Shown: piece after piece, positions 26,543-36,020 of the stretch
Numbering within the stretch: the first letter of the stretch is position 1
Layout of the letters: the number at the start of each line of letters is the position of its first letter
Origin: DASQZK01 sp963763215
GTDB lineage: Bacteria; Bacteroidota; Bacteroidia; Bacteroidales; GCA-2748055
Assembly: GCA_963763215.1 (NCBI GenBank)
Contig: CAVXNX010000015.1
Coordinates: 1 to 64,000 of the forward strand
Reading direction: 5' to 3'
Length of the DNA: 64,000 bases
The notes under the pieces: generated by a model
Told to the model about the DNA's origin: nothing
Seen by the model: only the letters and a program-made list of their open reading frames with translations
The model's database searches: none
Program-made: the position numbers and the translations under genes

Positions 26543-27139
26543 ATGAAGATGATCATCATCTTCCTTTTGCTGGTGCCCGGCATGACGGCTCATTCGCAAA
26601 ACGCCGACATCGACCTGCTCAGGTCGATCAACCACCACAGGAACCCGCAACTCGACAACACCTTCCGCTTCGTCAGCGATGTGGCCGGGACGGTGGCTGT
26701 GGCAACGCCGGTGATCCTCTTTGGAACGAGCTACCTCCTTCACGATACCGTGATGCGATGCCAGTCGGTCTATATCGGTGCCTCCCTGGCCACGGCTGCG
26801 GTGGTGACCACCATCCTGAAGTACAGTGTCGACCGGACGAGGCCCTTTCAGAAATATCCCGATATCATCAAGCTTGCCGATGCCGGAAGCCCTTCATTTC
26901 CTTCCGGCCATACCTCCGATGCGTTTGCCCTGGCCACATCGCTGAGCCTCGCCTACCCGAAATGGTATGTGATCGTCCCGGCTTATGCCTGGAGCAGCAC
27001 GGTCGCCTTCTCAAGGCTCGACCTCGGTGTCCATTACCCGAGCGATGTCCTGGCGGGAGCTATCATCGGGGCCGGCACGGCCTGGCTCTGCTTCAAGGGC
27101 CGCCAGTATCTTCAAAAAAAATACGGGAGACAGCCGTAA
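26543..27139 (+). CDS. PAP2-family phosphatase
   Basis: From the Met at 26543, with GGAGAGAG just upstream, the protein has 198 residues. It has a signal peptide or first helix (MKMIIIFLLLVPGMTAHSQ) and the three acid-phosphatase signature motifs: KYSVDRTRPFQK (KxxxxxxRP), PSFPSGHTSDAF (PSGH) and SRLDLGVHYPSDVLAG (SRxxxxxHxxxD). The histidines form the phospho-His site. Bacterial PAP2 enzymes act on undecaprenyl-pyrophosphate, phosphatidate or other lipid phosphates in the membrane. The gene starts 110 bp after GH30 and is probably in its transcript. Confidence 0.88.
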   Translation: MKMIIIFLLLVPGMTAHSQNADIDLLRSINHHRNPQLDNTFRFVSDVAGTVAVATPVILFGTSYLLHDTVMRCQSVYIGASLATAAVVTTILKYSVDRTRPFQKYPDIIKLADAGSPSFPSGHTSDAFALATSLSLAYPKWYVIVPAYAWSSTVAFSRLDLGVHYPSDVLAGAIIGAGTAWLCFKGRQYLQKKYGRQP

Positions 27140-27173
27140 CACTCCGGGAAATGCCGGTTGTGGTTCGAAGGTT

Positions 27174-27899
27174 TCAGCCTCCGTTCATCCTCCTGAAGAT
27201 GTTCATCTGTTCCTCCGGACCCGCGGTAAGCAAGTTTCCGGTGAAGCCGGCGGTGATCGATATTCTTCCCTCCTTCAGCTGGCTGAAAACCATGTCGATG
27301 AATTCACCGACCGGCATCGCCGTGGAATGAGCACCTTTGCCGCCCAGGTCGGTGTTGACCGCCGGCGGAATGATCTCGATGACTTCAATGTGATCCGGCT
27401 TGACGATCTCGCGGAGCGACAGGGTGAATGAATGAAAAAATGCTTTGGTGGCAGAGTAAACGGCCACCCGGGTCATGGGAACAATGCCCAGCCCGGAAGT
27501 GACATTGATGATGGTATCCAGGGATTTCAGGCCAAGGAAAAGAGAAATCATATGGACCTGCGCTTCGGTATTGATGCGGATTTCCTCTTTGGCGCGGGCG
27601 AAAAAATGATCGTCGTGAAGGCTCATTCGCTGCTGGATGCCGGCATTGTTGATCAGGACGTTCGCATCCGGGTGTTCATCGGATATCCAGTTATAGAAGG
27701 CTTCCCTTTCGGAAGAGACGGCAAGGTCGCAGCGGCGTGTGACCAGGCCGGGGTACGAGGCAGAAGCCTCCGCCAGGGCCGGCTCGCGCCGTCCGCAGAT
27801 GATGACTTCGTTGCCCGTTTCAGCGAATCTCCCGGCCAGTCCAAGGCCAATGCCCGAGGCTCCGCCGGTGATGATGATTTTATTTCCGGAAAGTTTCAT
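27174..27899 (-). CDS. short-chain dehydrogenase/reductase (SDR), DltE-like
   Basis: A 241-residue classical SDR: NAD(P)-binding GGASGIGLGLAGRF near residues 12-25, the CDL region VTRRCDLAV, VLINNAGIQ (NNAG), and YSATKAFFHSFTLSLRE, the YxxxK active site. IEIIPPAVNTDL follows the catalytic helix. The pattern, including HPDANVLINNAGIQ, resembles the DltE/YqjQ-like SDR group. The substrate is unknown. It is convergent with the PAP2 gene and leads a minus-strand run. Confidence 0.88.
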   Translation of the reverse strand: MKLSGNKIIITGGASGIGLGLAGRFAETGNEVIICGRREPALAEASASYPGLVTRRCDLAVSSEREAFYNWISDEHPDANVLINNAGIQQRMSLHDDHFFARAKEEIRINTEAQVHMISLFLGLKSLDTIINVTSGLGIVPMTRVAVYSATKAFFHSFTLSLREIVKPDHIEVIEIIPPAVNTDLGGKGAHSTAMPVGEFIDMVFSQLKEGRISITAGFTGNLLTAGPEEQMNIFRRMNGG

Positions 27900-28120
27900 G
27901 GTCGTGATGAATGTTCCTGTAAAAATACAACATCGTGGCGGAATTGCATCTTTTTTCGTAAAGGGAGTATCGAATATTCCGCCTCCCTATATCCAGGAAT
28001 CGGGACAGAGAGGGCCGGCAGACAATGGATTGATAATCAGATCATTTATCGACAGATCATCCCGGATCCTCACAGATGAACACGAGGTGCCCTATATGGT
28101 GCATTCCGGCCCGGTTCTTC

Positions 28121-28522
28121 TCACTCATCCAGGAGGAAAGGGTTGTAGGCGATCTCCCAGAGGTTTCCGTCGGGGTCGGCAAAATAGCTGCTGTATCCTC
28201 CCCAGAACACCTTCTGCGGTTCCTTGACGATCCTGACGCCTTTGGCTTTGAGTGAGGCGATGAGATCGTCGACCTCCTTTTCACTGCCGAGATTGCAGGC
28301 CATGGTAAATCCCCGGAAACCTTCACCAGTGGGATCGACGGTGGCATCTTTGGCCAGTTCCTGCCGGGGAAAGAGGGATAGATGCATCCCTCCGACATCA
28401 TAGAAATAAATGTCATCGTTGCTCATAGGAGAGCGTTTCCACCCCAGGGCGTCTTCATAAAAACGGGCGGAGGCGTCGAGGCTGTCCACGCCAAGGGTCA
28501 AAAGAGTCATTAGCTGTTTCAT
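28121..28522 (-). CDS. VOC (glyoxalase/bleomycin resistance) family protein
   Basis: From the Met at 28520-28522 (MKQLMTLLTLGV) the protein has 133 residues in two beta-alpha-beta-beta-beta units. The first is LTLGVDSLDASARFYEDALGW and the second ends GGYSSYFADPDGNLWEIAYNP, the conserved FxDPDGNxWE segment with the metal-ligand Glu. Members bind a divalent metal and act as glyoxalases, dioxygenases or resistance proteins; the substrate is not predictable here. It lies downstream of the GyrI-like gene on the same strand. Confidence 0.85.
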   Translation of the reverse strand: MKQLMTLLTLGVDSLDASARFYEDALGWKRSPMSNDDIYFYDVGGMHLSLFPRQELAKDATVDPTGEGFRGFTMACNLGSEKEVDDLIASLKAKGVRIVKEPQKVFWGGYSSYFADPDGNLWEIAYNPFLLDE

Positions 28523-28955
28523 GACCGGGAATTTTGTTATTGGGTAAAAAAGAAAATATCCGTAAAGAGCCATCCCTCAGGATCATTTGGGGATTGAATT
28601 TGTTTATATCTTTATCCCAGGGAACCTGATGATTATTAATGTTCATGCGCATAAAAAATGAGTGATCCATTCCAAAAATACGCCTATTTTCGTCCTTTCG
28701 CAACATTCCGGAAGATCACCCGGTTCATCGTGCGTGGCCTGCTGGTCTTCATATCCGCCGTCATGCGGAATACGTCCATCAGTTTTTCGACAGACACCTG
28801 AAGAGATTTCCCGGCGAGGCTGAACGGCGTGACTAACGCCCCATGGTAAGACCGCAGGCACAACCAGCACTTAACGGGCATCGCGTAGCCGGACAAACCG
28901 CTTGATAGATTAAAAGCCGTTGCCGGTATCCTGAAATTTGAAATGGGCTGGGAAT
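28523..28955. other. intergenic stretch with no recognisable gene
   Basis: Two overlapping minus-strand frames (28643-28870 and 28684-28980) are open, but the products are unlike any family I know and one runs into the GyrI-like gene. I regard this as non-coding or as the remnant of an old gene. Position 28881 could start a 65-residue peptide (MPVKCWLCLRSY), which I cannot support. Confidence 0.35.
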
Positions 28956-29444
28956 TCATCGATGGGCGACAGGGATCCACAGTTCTTCTTCCGAATCCGG
29001 ATCTTCATTTTTGTACTTGTCCCCCATCAGCGCAAAGTGGGGACGGTCGTCAAGCACATAAGAAGACGACGGAAGCCAGGATGCAAAGATAGCCTGGTAA
29101 GTTCCGGCGGCTTCACTGGCTTTGCCATGGTAGACGAAGACGGCATAAAGTCCGTCAGGAATGGTGAGGGGATCCATGCCATCCGGTATATCCTGGAACC
29201 CGGTTACTCGTATGGCAGCCCATTTTTCAAATTCCCTGTCCGGACTGAAATGGCTGAAAAAACAGGTATCGTTGTAGATTTCAACAGAATAAAGATCAGA
29301 GCCGGTGGCACAGGCGATCTCATGGCGGAGGGGCATGAAATCCTGCCACAGTTGAGGGGTGGTATTGCGGGAAAACGACATTCGCCGGTGTCTTCCGACC
29401 AGCTTCAATTCCCCCGACATCTCAAACCTGGGGTTCAACTGCAT
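28956..29444 (-). CDS. GyrI-like (AraC effector-binding type) domain protein
   Basis: From the Met at 29442-29444 (MQLNPRFEMSGELKLVG) the product has 162 residues. The two-repeat SHS2 pattern of GyrI-like domains is visible: KLVGRHRRMSFSRNTTPQLWQDFMP, then SVEIYN, WAAIRVTGFQDIPDGMDPLTI, and LYAVFVYHGKASEAAGTYQ with FASWLPSSSYVLDDRPHFA. It ends with SEEELWIPV, typical of integron-cassette and stand-alone GyrI-like proteins. These bind small hydrophobic ligands or hydrolyse them. No DNA-binding domain is present. Confidence 0.85.
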   Translation of the reverse strand: MQLNPRFEMSGELKLVGRHRRMSFSRNTTPQLWQDFMPLRHEIACATGSDLYSVEIYNDTCFFSHFSPDREFEKWAAIRVTGFQDIPDGMDPLTIPDGLYAVFVYHGKASEAAGTYQAIFASWLPSSSYVLDDRPHFALMGDKYKNEDPDSEEELWIPVAHR

Positions 29445-29623
29445 GGCGTTGTCATTGAATGGTTTAGACAAAAAAGGGGCCTTTCCCCTCTTTTATTCAT
29501 CGTCTCGTGAATTTACAATGAATTCCGGAATAAGATGAAAACGACCCGGAATTTTCAGAAAACAATGCATATCCCGTTCACCACGACGATTCCCGGCAGG
29601 CAGCCGGGATAAAACCCTTGACT

Positions 29624-30463
29624 TTAACCCACCCGGACGCAAGCCATGCTCAGGGAACCGGCCACAGCCTTGTCGTTGAACAATGCCACCGGTTCATGTT
29701 CCTGCCGGAGTGCCAGGACATAGAGCAGGGGAAGGTAATGTTCGGGCGTAGGTATGGCCAGGCTGAATGCCTTGCCCCGGGCGGTGTAATGGATCAGCGC
29801 GTCGTCGTCGCCGCCGAGGATATACTTCTTCATGTCCGATGCGGCCTCCACGGCCCAGTCGTAGCCATAATCGTCCAGTTGAAATTTATCCCATGCGACC
29901 AGCCGGAGGTTATGGACCATGTTGCCACTGCCAATGATCAGGATCCCTTTCCGGCGCAATGGCTCCAGCTCCCGGGCGAGATCATAATGAAACTGCGGCG
30001 TCCGGCTGTAATCCAGGCTCATTTCAATCACCGGCACATCGGCGGCGGGGTAGAGATGTTTGATGACCGACCAGGCTCCATGATCCAGTCCCCATTGATC
30101 ATCCAACGCCACCGCCGTCTTCGTGATCAGACGCCGGGTTTCTTCAGCCAAAACCGGACTTCCGGAAGCCGGGTATTGCACCTGGAAAAGCGCCTCAGGA
30201 AATCCCCCGAAATCATGGATCGTCCTGGGCCTCTTCATGGCCGTGACGTATGTTCCGCGGGTTTCCCAATGCGCCGACACACATAGTATGGCGTTCGGCC
30301 TCGGGATCGTCTTTCCGGCTTCCCGCCATCCCCTCACGAATTCATTTTCTTCGATGGCATTCATCGGGCTTCCGTGACCGAGAAACAAAACAGGCATGGG
30401 CAGAGTGGCCCCGAATGACGAGGCCATTTTCTGAAGTTCGCTGATTTTCATGTTCGTTTCCAT
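29624..30463 (-). CDS. ygiD: 4,5-DOPA dioxygenase extradiol / class III extradiol ring-cleavage protein
   Basis: A 279-residue LigB-type enzyme. The conserved metal ligands are visible in PVLFLGHGSPMNAIEEN (first His), ILCVSAHWETRG (second His), WGLDHGAWSVIKHLYP (the DHG motif) and AIPTPEHYLPLLYVL (last His). GILIIGSGNMVHNLR is also a family hallmark. Bacterial YgiD opens the ring of L-DOPA between C4 and C5 and needs zinc or iron. The start could be the Met four codons in (MKISELQKM). It stands 75 bp downstream of the YceI gene on the same strand. Confidence 0.92.
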   Translation of the reverse strand: METNMKISELQKMASSFGATLPMPVLFLGHGSPMNAIEENEFVRGWREAGKTIPRPNAILCVSAHWETRGTYVTAMKRPRTIHDFGGFPEALFQVQYPASGSPVLAEETRRLITKTAVALDDQWGLDHGAWSVIKHLYPAADVPVIEMSLDYSRTPQFHYDLARELEPLRRKGILIIGSGNMVHNLRLVAWDKFQLDDYGYDWAVEAASDMKKYILGGDDDALIHYTARGKAFSLAIPTPEHYLPLLYVLALRQEHEPVALFNDKAVAGSLSMACVRVG

Positions 30464-30538
30464 TGAAATGGTTAAAACTGTTAATCACCCGTGTTGAGAT
30501 CCGGTCGACAAACCCGGGAATGCAACCACTTTCCTTCA

Positions 30539-31090
30539 TCAGGCAACCTGCCTGACAAACTGGATCTCGCCACTGATCCGGACTTCATCGCTGACCAGAA
30601 CGCCACCGGTTTCGAGGGCTGCATTCCAGTTCAACCCCCAGTCTTTCCGGTTCAGCTTCCCGTTGAGCGAAAAGCCGGCTTTCTCATTTCCCCATGGATC
30701 CGTGTTGATCCCGCCGAATTCAACATCGAGCACAACTTCATTTGTCCTGCCTTTCATGGTGAGGAGCCCACCCAGCTTGTAACCATCGTCACCGGCACGG
30801 GAAAAAGACGTTCCTTCGAAACGGATTTCCTTCTCATGCTCCGTATCAAAAAAATCGGCACTTTTCAAATGGGCGTCCCGGTTCTCATCATTGGTGGAGA
30901 TGGAAGAAGCATCGATAACCGCTTTAACCGGGGCTTTGGTGAAGTCTTCACCATCGATCTCAGCGGTGAACCGGGTAAATTCACCCTTGACGTTGCTGAT
31001 CATCATGTGTTTCACCCTGAACATCAGTTCACTGTGCGCAGGATCGGAGACCCATTTTGTTTTTGCCGTGGTTTCTGTTTTTGTATTCAT
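30539..31090 (-). CDS. YceI family lipid-binding-type protein
   Basis: The 183-residue lipocalin-like protein begins with a short polar segment, not a signal peptide. It carries YceI marks: KWVSDPAHSELMFRVKHMMISNVKGEF, DASSISTNDENRDAHLKSADFFD, and the C-terminal DWGLNWNAALETGGVLVSDEV. The beta-barrel binds polyisoprenoids in characterised members. Here the lack of an obvious signal suggests a cytoplasmic form. A TACCTTTG box lies 48 bp upstream. The broken AraC-type regulator gene sits directly upstream and may control it. Confidence 0.9.
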   Translation of the reverse strand: MNTKTETTAKTKWVSDPAHSELMFRVKHMMISNVKGEFTRFTAEIDGEDFTKAPVKAVIDASSISTNDENRDAHLKSADFFDTEHEKEIRFEGTSFSRAGDDGYKLGGLLTMKGRTNEVVLDVEFGGINTDPWGNEKAGFSLNGKLNRKDWGLNWNAALETGGVLVSDEVRISGEIQFVRQVA

Positions 31091-31137
31091 AGCGTGTTCC
31101 TTTTTTTTGTGATTATTTCATCATTAAATCAATGATA

Positions 31138-31145
31138 CAAAGGTA
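31138..31145 (-). promoter_or_regulatory. candidate -7 box of the YceI gene
   Basis: The minus strand reads TACCTTTG here, an exact TAnnTTTG match, 48 bp before the YceI start and downstream of the AraC-type gene. A -33 box is not clear. Confidence 0.4.
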
Positions 31146-31196
31146 CACTCATGGGGATGACGGATGGTTACACTTTCAGGAAAGGATGTTGTGATA

Positions 31197-32028
31197 TCAG
31201 GAAATGATCTTCCGCATCTCTTCGCGAAACTCCGTCGGGGTGAGTCCTGACTTCTTTTTGAAGACATTGGAGAAATAGGATTTTTCATTATAGCCCAGTT
31301 CAAAGCCGATCTCGGAAACAGTTTTATCGGTCGTGATCAGGAGGTTTTTTGCCTCGGTGAGCTTTCGGGTCTCAATGATCTCCGAAACACTCTGCTGCAG
31401 GATATTTCTGCAGATCAGGTTCAGGTTCCTGGACGACATGAATAGTTTTTCGGCATAGTAATCCACGCCCTCGGGGCGGCGAAAATTTTCTTCGAGGATT
31501 TTCAGAAAATTCTTAAACGTGGTGTTTTGCGTTTTCTGAAGGGTATCTTCCGAAGGGTGAAGCTTTTTACGTCTCCGATTCGATCATGATAAACAGGGCA
31601 TTCAGCAGGTGGCGGATCACAGCATAATCCGGTTCCGGCTGCCGGGTCTCCTTATCCATCATGTCACAGAGCACCGGCATCCGGTCGAAGCATTCACCGG
31701 GCTGAAGCGCGATATTGGCATAACCGTGAAAATAGGAATACAGCTGAAAAGTCGTTTCAGGGATGAACTCGCTTTTAAACCGGAGCACCCAAATTCTGCA
31801 TTTTCCGTCCTTTATCTGAGGCCGGACGCGGTGCACTTTCCCCGGGTGACAAAACTGATGTAGGGGGCATCCACTTCCTCCGATGCAAAGTCGATGAAAT
31901 GTTCAAGCGACCCCTCCATTCCGATGAGCAAGCTCCTCGAAATCGTGCTGATGAGGCTCATTTTCAGCCATTGCCAGTTTCCGGGCATCTTCTTCGGCAA
32001 ATTCACGGATATGAAAAATCGTTCGCAT
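31197..32028 (-). pseudogene. AraC-family regulator, frame broken at about three sites
   Basis: Four frames join into one AraC-type protein of about 277 residues. It starts at the ATG at 32026-32028 (MRTIFHIREFAEEDARKL... PHQHDFEEL) and continues in other frames near 31930 (LIGMEGSLEHFIDFAS), near 31835 (HRVRPQIKDGKCRIWVLRF) and near 31565. The C-terminal 90 residues are a complete double helix-turn-helix: ILQQSVSEIIETRKLTEAKN and TVSEIGFELGYNEKSYFSNV with KKSGLTPTEFRE. The N-terminal half is the ligand-sensing cupin. Intact motifs in each piece suggest indel errors or very recent inactivation. It probably regulates the YceI gene. Confidence 0.75.
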
Positions 32029-32286
32029 CGCTTTTTAGGTATTGCTGGTCAACGGTTCCGGACAATGACGCCTCACCATTGTTTCCGGAGCCGTCCCCCG
32101 ACGGATACGTCACACATGAACGAATAACAAACAGGAAGATCCCGCCAAAGTTCAAACGTGTCTGATCCGGTTTACTGACAGCTCATTCCATTTTCCAGCC
32201 GGGCTCTCCGGAACTCCAGTATGTGCGGCATCTTCATCCTCTTCCCTCTTTTTTCTTCACAATCGCATTTACGTCGGGATTTTACT

Positions 32287-32294
32287 TATCTTTG
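32287..32294 (+). promoter_or_regulatory. candidate -7 box before a small membrane-protein gene
   Basis: TATCTTTG matches TAnnTTTG and sits 30 bp before the ATG at 32325. A -33 element is not evident. Confidence 0.4.
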
Positions 32295-32324
32295 TATCCA
32301 TATAATTATATATATTCATTTTTT

Positions 32325-32573
32325 ATGAAATTTAAGGAACTTGAGATTAAAGAAGAAGGGACCTGGCTGAAGCGTTCCCTGAGCAAACCCCACACGAAGA
32401 AGACACTGTTATATGTTGCCCTGGGCATGGTAGCCGGCCTGGGGATTTTCTATTTTACAGAAGGAAGAAGCAAGGAAGTTATGGCTTTCGGTGATATCCT
32501 GCGGAGCATGCTGGTTGGCGGGCTCTTCGGATTTATCATCACCAACAGCCCGTGCGCCCGGAATAAATGTTAA
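32325..32573 (+). CDS. 82-residue membrane protein, unknown function
   Basis: The start at 32325 (MKFKELEIKEEGTWLKR) follows an AT-rich leader with a TATCTTTG box. A basic N-terminal stretch (residues 1-35) precedes two hydrophobic segments, LLYVALGMVAGLGIFYF and ILRSMLVGGLFGFIIT, and the end is CARNKC. It is a plausible two-helix membrane protein with both ends in the cytoplasm. I do not recognise a family. It is the only plus-strand gene between 27.2 and 35 kb. Confidence 0.65.
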   Translation: MKFKELEIKEEGTWLKRSLSKPHTKKTLLYVALGMVAGLGIFYFTEGRSKEVMAFGDILRSMLVGGLFGFIITNSPCARNKC

Positions 32574-32661
32574 TGCCTGGACCGGATCCTTTTATTCCGG
32601 TATATTTCCATACCCGTCAGACCAGGTAAGGGGGTTCTGGGGTCATCCCTGTCGCATGAAG

Positions 32662-33794
32662 TTATGCCAGGCTGAGGTTGATATCCGCCATCAGGTCGTC
32701 TGCATCTTCGATCCCCACAGACAATCTCAGCAGGTTATCCCGGATGCCGTCCTCTTCCCGTTCATGCCCTGGTCATGTGCCTGTGGGACGTGAGAGCTGG
32801 TGAGCAGATCGTTGATTCGACCCCGCCCAGGCTCATGGCCGGCGTGATCAATCTGAGCCGTTTCTGGAAAGCGATGCCGTCGCTGTCCTTCAGCTCGAAA
32901 GAAACCATCCCCCCAAAACCCGTCATCTGGCTTTTTGCCACCTCATGTCCTTCGTGGTCGGGCAGACCGGGGTAATAAACCCTGTCGATCCGCGGATGAT
33001 GAGAAAGAAATTCAGCAATCTTCATGGCATTTTCATTCTGTCTTACCACCCTCACCGCCAGCGTTTTGAGACTTCGTTCCAGTAAATGGCACATCTGGGG
33101 ATTCAGGCTGCCGCCCAGGTTTTGTGCCGTTGAACGGATTTTATCGATCCATTCCTGATTACCCAGTACCGCCCCTGCCTGGATATCGCTATGACCGCCG
33201 AGGTATTTGGTGGCGCTGTGCACGATAATGTCGATGCCAAATACGGCCGGGTTTTGATTAATGGGTGAAGCAAACGTATTGTCAATCACCGAAATAATAT
33301 TCCTTGACCGGCACAATGTCGCCACTTTTTTCAGGTCAATGACCGAGAGCAGCGGGTTTGAAGGGCTCTCGATGAAAAAAAGCCGGGTGTTCTCCCGGAT
33401 GGCCTGGCCGGCGGTCGACAACCGGTTATCGGGAAGGATGGTGAAATCAATCCCGAAGCGTTCCAGTTCGTGCCGGATGAAATGGATCGATCCGCCATAC
33501 AGTCCCTTCTGAAAAATGGCATGGTCGCCCTTGCCAAGGAGTCCCAGGAGGGTGGAACTAATGGCCGCCATCCCCGAGCCAAAGATCAGCCCGGCCGGCG
33601 TGTTTTCAAGTGCAGCAAGCTTTTCCGTCACGACATCCTGGTTGGGAATGTTAAAATACCGGGGGTACAACCGGTCGTCAGAATCCAGGTAACCGTACGC
33701 CGTGGATGTATACAATGGCGTATTGATCCCGCCTCCCGGATTGGGGCGTTCGCCTGCATGAACGCACAGGGTCGGTTTGGACTGTGGTTTTCAT
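32662..33794 (-). pseudogene. trans-sulfuration enzyme (cystathionine gamma-lyase/synthase type), two frameshifts
   Basis: About 377 residues of a PLP-dependent Cys/Met metabolism enzyme. The large middle frame has AYGYLDSDDRLYPRYFNIPN, the PLP-phosphate region GLIFGSGMAAISSTLL, FFIESPSNPLL, SVIDNTFASP, and VHSATKYLGGHSDIQAG with the PLP lysine. Its C-terminal part ends GGVESTICSPALTSHRHM. Another frame supplies EEDGIRDNLLRLSVGIEDA and the true stop at 32662-32664, so one break lies near 32770. The N-terminal MKTTVQTD and LCVHAGERPNPGGGIN require another near 33775. Such enzymes interconvert homocysteine, cystathionine and cysteine or cleave methionine. The motifs are intact, so these may be sequencing indels. 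Confidence 0.82.
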
Positions 33795-33839
33795 CGCCTT
33801 AACGTTTTAAGTCACTCCGGAGAAGGCTGAAGGAAGGCT

Positions 33840-34643
33840 TCAGCTTTGTTCCGTGACCATCTGTTGTATTTCAGAAATGAGCCGTCCGACGAACCGGGCC
33901 GGGCCGGTAACCACCGGGTAATTCTTCCCGGGGACAGCTTCATTCACCGTAAAATCGATATCGTGACCATGCAGGTCTTTCATCTGTCCGCCGGCCTCAG
34001 TGATGATCAGGTACGGGCGCCGCGATATCCCACATCCCGTTAAACATGATCACACATCCCCCGAAACGGCCCTCGGCAACATTCAACAGGTCGACCAGTG
34101 AATTGGTGGTCCTGACGTTCCGTGTATTCTGCACGAGGAAGCTGTAGATCTTCAGGGCAAGTTGTTGATAATCTATACGAGGTGTATAGTTGGTCGAGAA
34201 CGACGAAAGGGAATCATGGAGTTCCAGGTCGGCAACGTTCAGTACATGCCCATTAACAGTTGCCCCCTGGTTATATTCGGCCAGGTAAAGCATATCCTGT
34301 ACCGGCATGTAAGCTCCTGCGAGGACAGGCTGCCGGTCCTTGAGAGGGCAACCAGGGAGCCGAACCAGGGAAGGCCGGCGGCATAATTCGATGTTCCGTC
34401 GATGGGATCGATAACCCAGGTAAAAGCCGATTTGCGGTTGGTAAACCCTTTCTCTTCGGAAAGAATATTATGACCGGGACAATGCTTTTCAATCACTTCG
34501 ATGATCCTCTTTTCACTCTCCAGGTCAGCTTCCGTGACAATGCTGGTAAAATTTTCCTTGATCTCGATGTGTTTCACCGCCTGGTAATGTCTGAGATGAA
34601 TTTCTCCTGCGGAACGGAGGGCTTCAATGAGGATTTCTTTCAT
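33840..34643 (-). pseudogene. inositol monophosphatase family enzyme, two frameshifts
   Basis: About 268 residues across three frames. The first (ATG at 34641-34643, MKEILIEALRSAGEIHLRH) contains SIVTEADLESEKRI, ILSEEKG and the metal site WVIDPIDGTSNYAAGLP. After a break near 34330-34350 comes MPVQDMLYLAEYNQGATVNG and RTTNSLVDLLNVAEGRF with GMWDIAAP, the second metal-binding WDxAA motif. A second break near 34010-34025 gives YLIITEAGGQMKDLHGHDI and the end at 33840-33842. The enzymes hydrolyse inositol phosphate or related sugar phosphates with Mg2+. It lies 45 bp upstream of the trans-sulfuration gene, so the two may be co-transcribed; a PAP-phosphatase (CysQ-like) role is possible. Confidence 0.8.
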
Positions 34644-35300
34644 GACTTTTCGGGTTGAACGGACCGTGGCGTCCGGCGAAAATCGTCTGAAGGGCCCCTG
34701 GTCTGTATGGTGAACAAACAAATTTACCGTATTCCCGGATTATGCGACCAAAAATGTGAAAAATTCTCACAGGGAAAGGAGGACCTACTGTGGAAAAAAT
34801 TTCCCCAAATGTACATGATTGAGGTCTGTTTCCACGACACATCAGCTTCAAGGGCCTTTCGTTCATTAAACACTTATAACGTTGTTTTACTGTGAATTAT
34901 AAATTTTATCAAATTTCTTGGCACAGTTTTGACACGAGGTAAGATCATAAGATGCGTATCAGGTTGACAACACGCAAAACCTCGCACAACGCTGCGCATC
35001 CGAACCTAATCAAACGGAGCGCCGGAGAATGCATGAAAGGTTCCCCGAAGCGTTTCCGGTGAAATGAATCGGTCTGCCTACCCCACTTCCGATCTACCCA
35101 TTACGGGTTAAAATTTTACGAACAGCTTAATCAGCAACATATAGACATGTTGACCGGATAGTTACAGAGTCAGCGAATCCGAATCGTCAAAACAACGCTA
35201 CCCGGTCCATGATGAACGACTGTGCGATTCCGGCTGGTCCATGTCGGAAAAGGTCAATCGACATGCCGGTTTATTTGTATCATTAAAAACGAACGCCATT
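34644..35300. other. 657-bp intergenic stretch
   Basis: It lies between the divergent inositol-phosphatase and OmpA genes. Frames here are short and not protein-like. I see AT-rich tracts around 34860-34930 that could hold promoters for both genes, but no unambiguous -33/-7 pair, tRNA or hairpin. Confidence 0.35.
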
Positions 35301-35981
35301 ATGAAAGCACGACATTTGACAAAACACAATCTGATATCCGTTTTATTCGCTATCCTCCTCCTGTTTTCAGGATGCAGCGCTTCGAGGACCATGAAAGGCG
35401 GGGCCATCGGTTCCGGTGTCGGAGGCGCGGTGGGAGCTGCTATTGGCAGCAAATCCAACAACACTGCCGAAGGCGCCATCATCGGGGCGATGATTGGCGG
35501 AACGGCCGGTGCGTTGATCGGCCATTACATGGACAAGCAGGCGGAAGAACTCCAGAAGGACCTCAAGGATGCAAAGGTTGAGCGCGTCGGTGAAGGGATC
35601 AAGATCACATTTGATTCCGGGATCCTGTTCGACTTCGATTCTTATAACCTACGGAACGCTTCGGAAGATAACCTGACCGAACTGGCCGCAACCCTCAAGA
35701 AGTACCAGGATACGAATATCCTGATCGAGGGTCATACTGATAGTGTGGGCACGGCAGAATACAACCAGACACTTTCCATGGAACGCGCCACCTCGGTGGC
35801 CGATTACCTCGACAAGCAAGGGGTAAACAAGAACCGTTTCACTGTAAAAGGATACGGGGAATCACAGCCGGTTGCACCAAACGATACGGAAGCCGGTCGC
35901 CAGAAAAACCGAAGGGTTGAAATTGCCATCTATGCCGACAAGAAACTGAAAAGAGCCGCCAAACGCGGTGATATCGGATAA
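35301..35981 (+). CDS. OmpA-family lipoprotein with glycine-zipper segment
   Basis: From the Met at 35301 the protein has 226 residues. A lipoprotein signal ends LLLFSGCSAS (Cys at about 25). A glycine-zipper segment follows (GGAIGSGVGGAVGAAIG and IIGAMIGGTAGALIGHYMD) that should insert in or pack against the membrane. The C-terminal OmpA domain (about residues 100-215) binds peptidoglycan through ILIEGHTDSVGTAEYN, LSMERATSVADYL and GYGESQPVAPNDTEAGRQ with NRRVEIAI. It links outer membrane and cell wall. The next gene, a beta-barrel protein, starts 39 bp later and is probably in the same transcript. Confidence 0.92.
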   Translation: MKARHLTKHNLISVLFAILLLFSGCSASRTMKGGAIGSGVGGAVGAAIGSKSNNTAEGAIIGAMIGGTAGALIGHYMDKQAEELQKDLKDAKVERVGEGIKITFDSGILFDFDSYNLRNASEDNLTELAATLKKYQDTNILIEGHTDSVGTAEYNQTLSMERATSVADYLDKQGVNKNRFTVKGYGESQPVAPNDTEAGRQKNRRVEIAIYADKKLKRAAKRGDIG

Positions 35982-36020
35982 TTACTTCATCACATTTAAC
36001 CAAACAAAAAAAATCATCTT

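Noticed and set aside
28643..28980. Two short minus-strand frames
   Set aside because: No family resemblance, overlapping frames and no ribosome-binding site.
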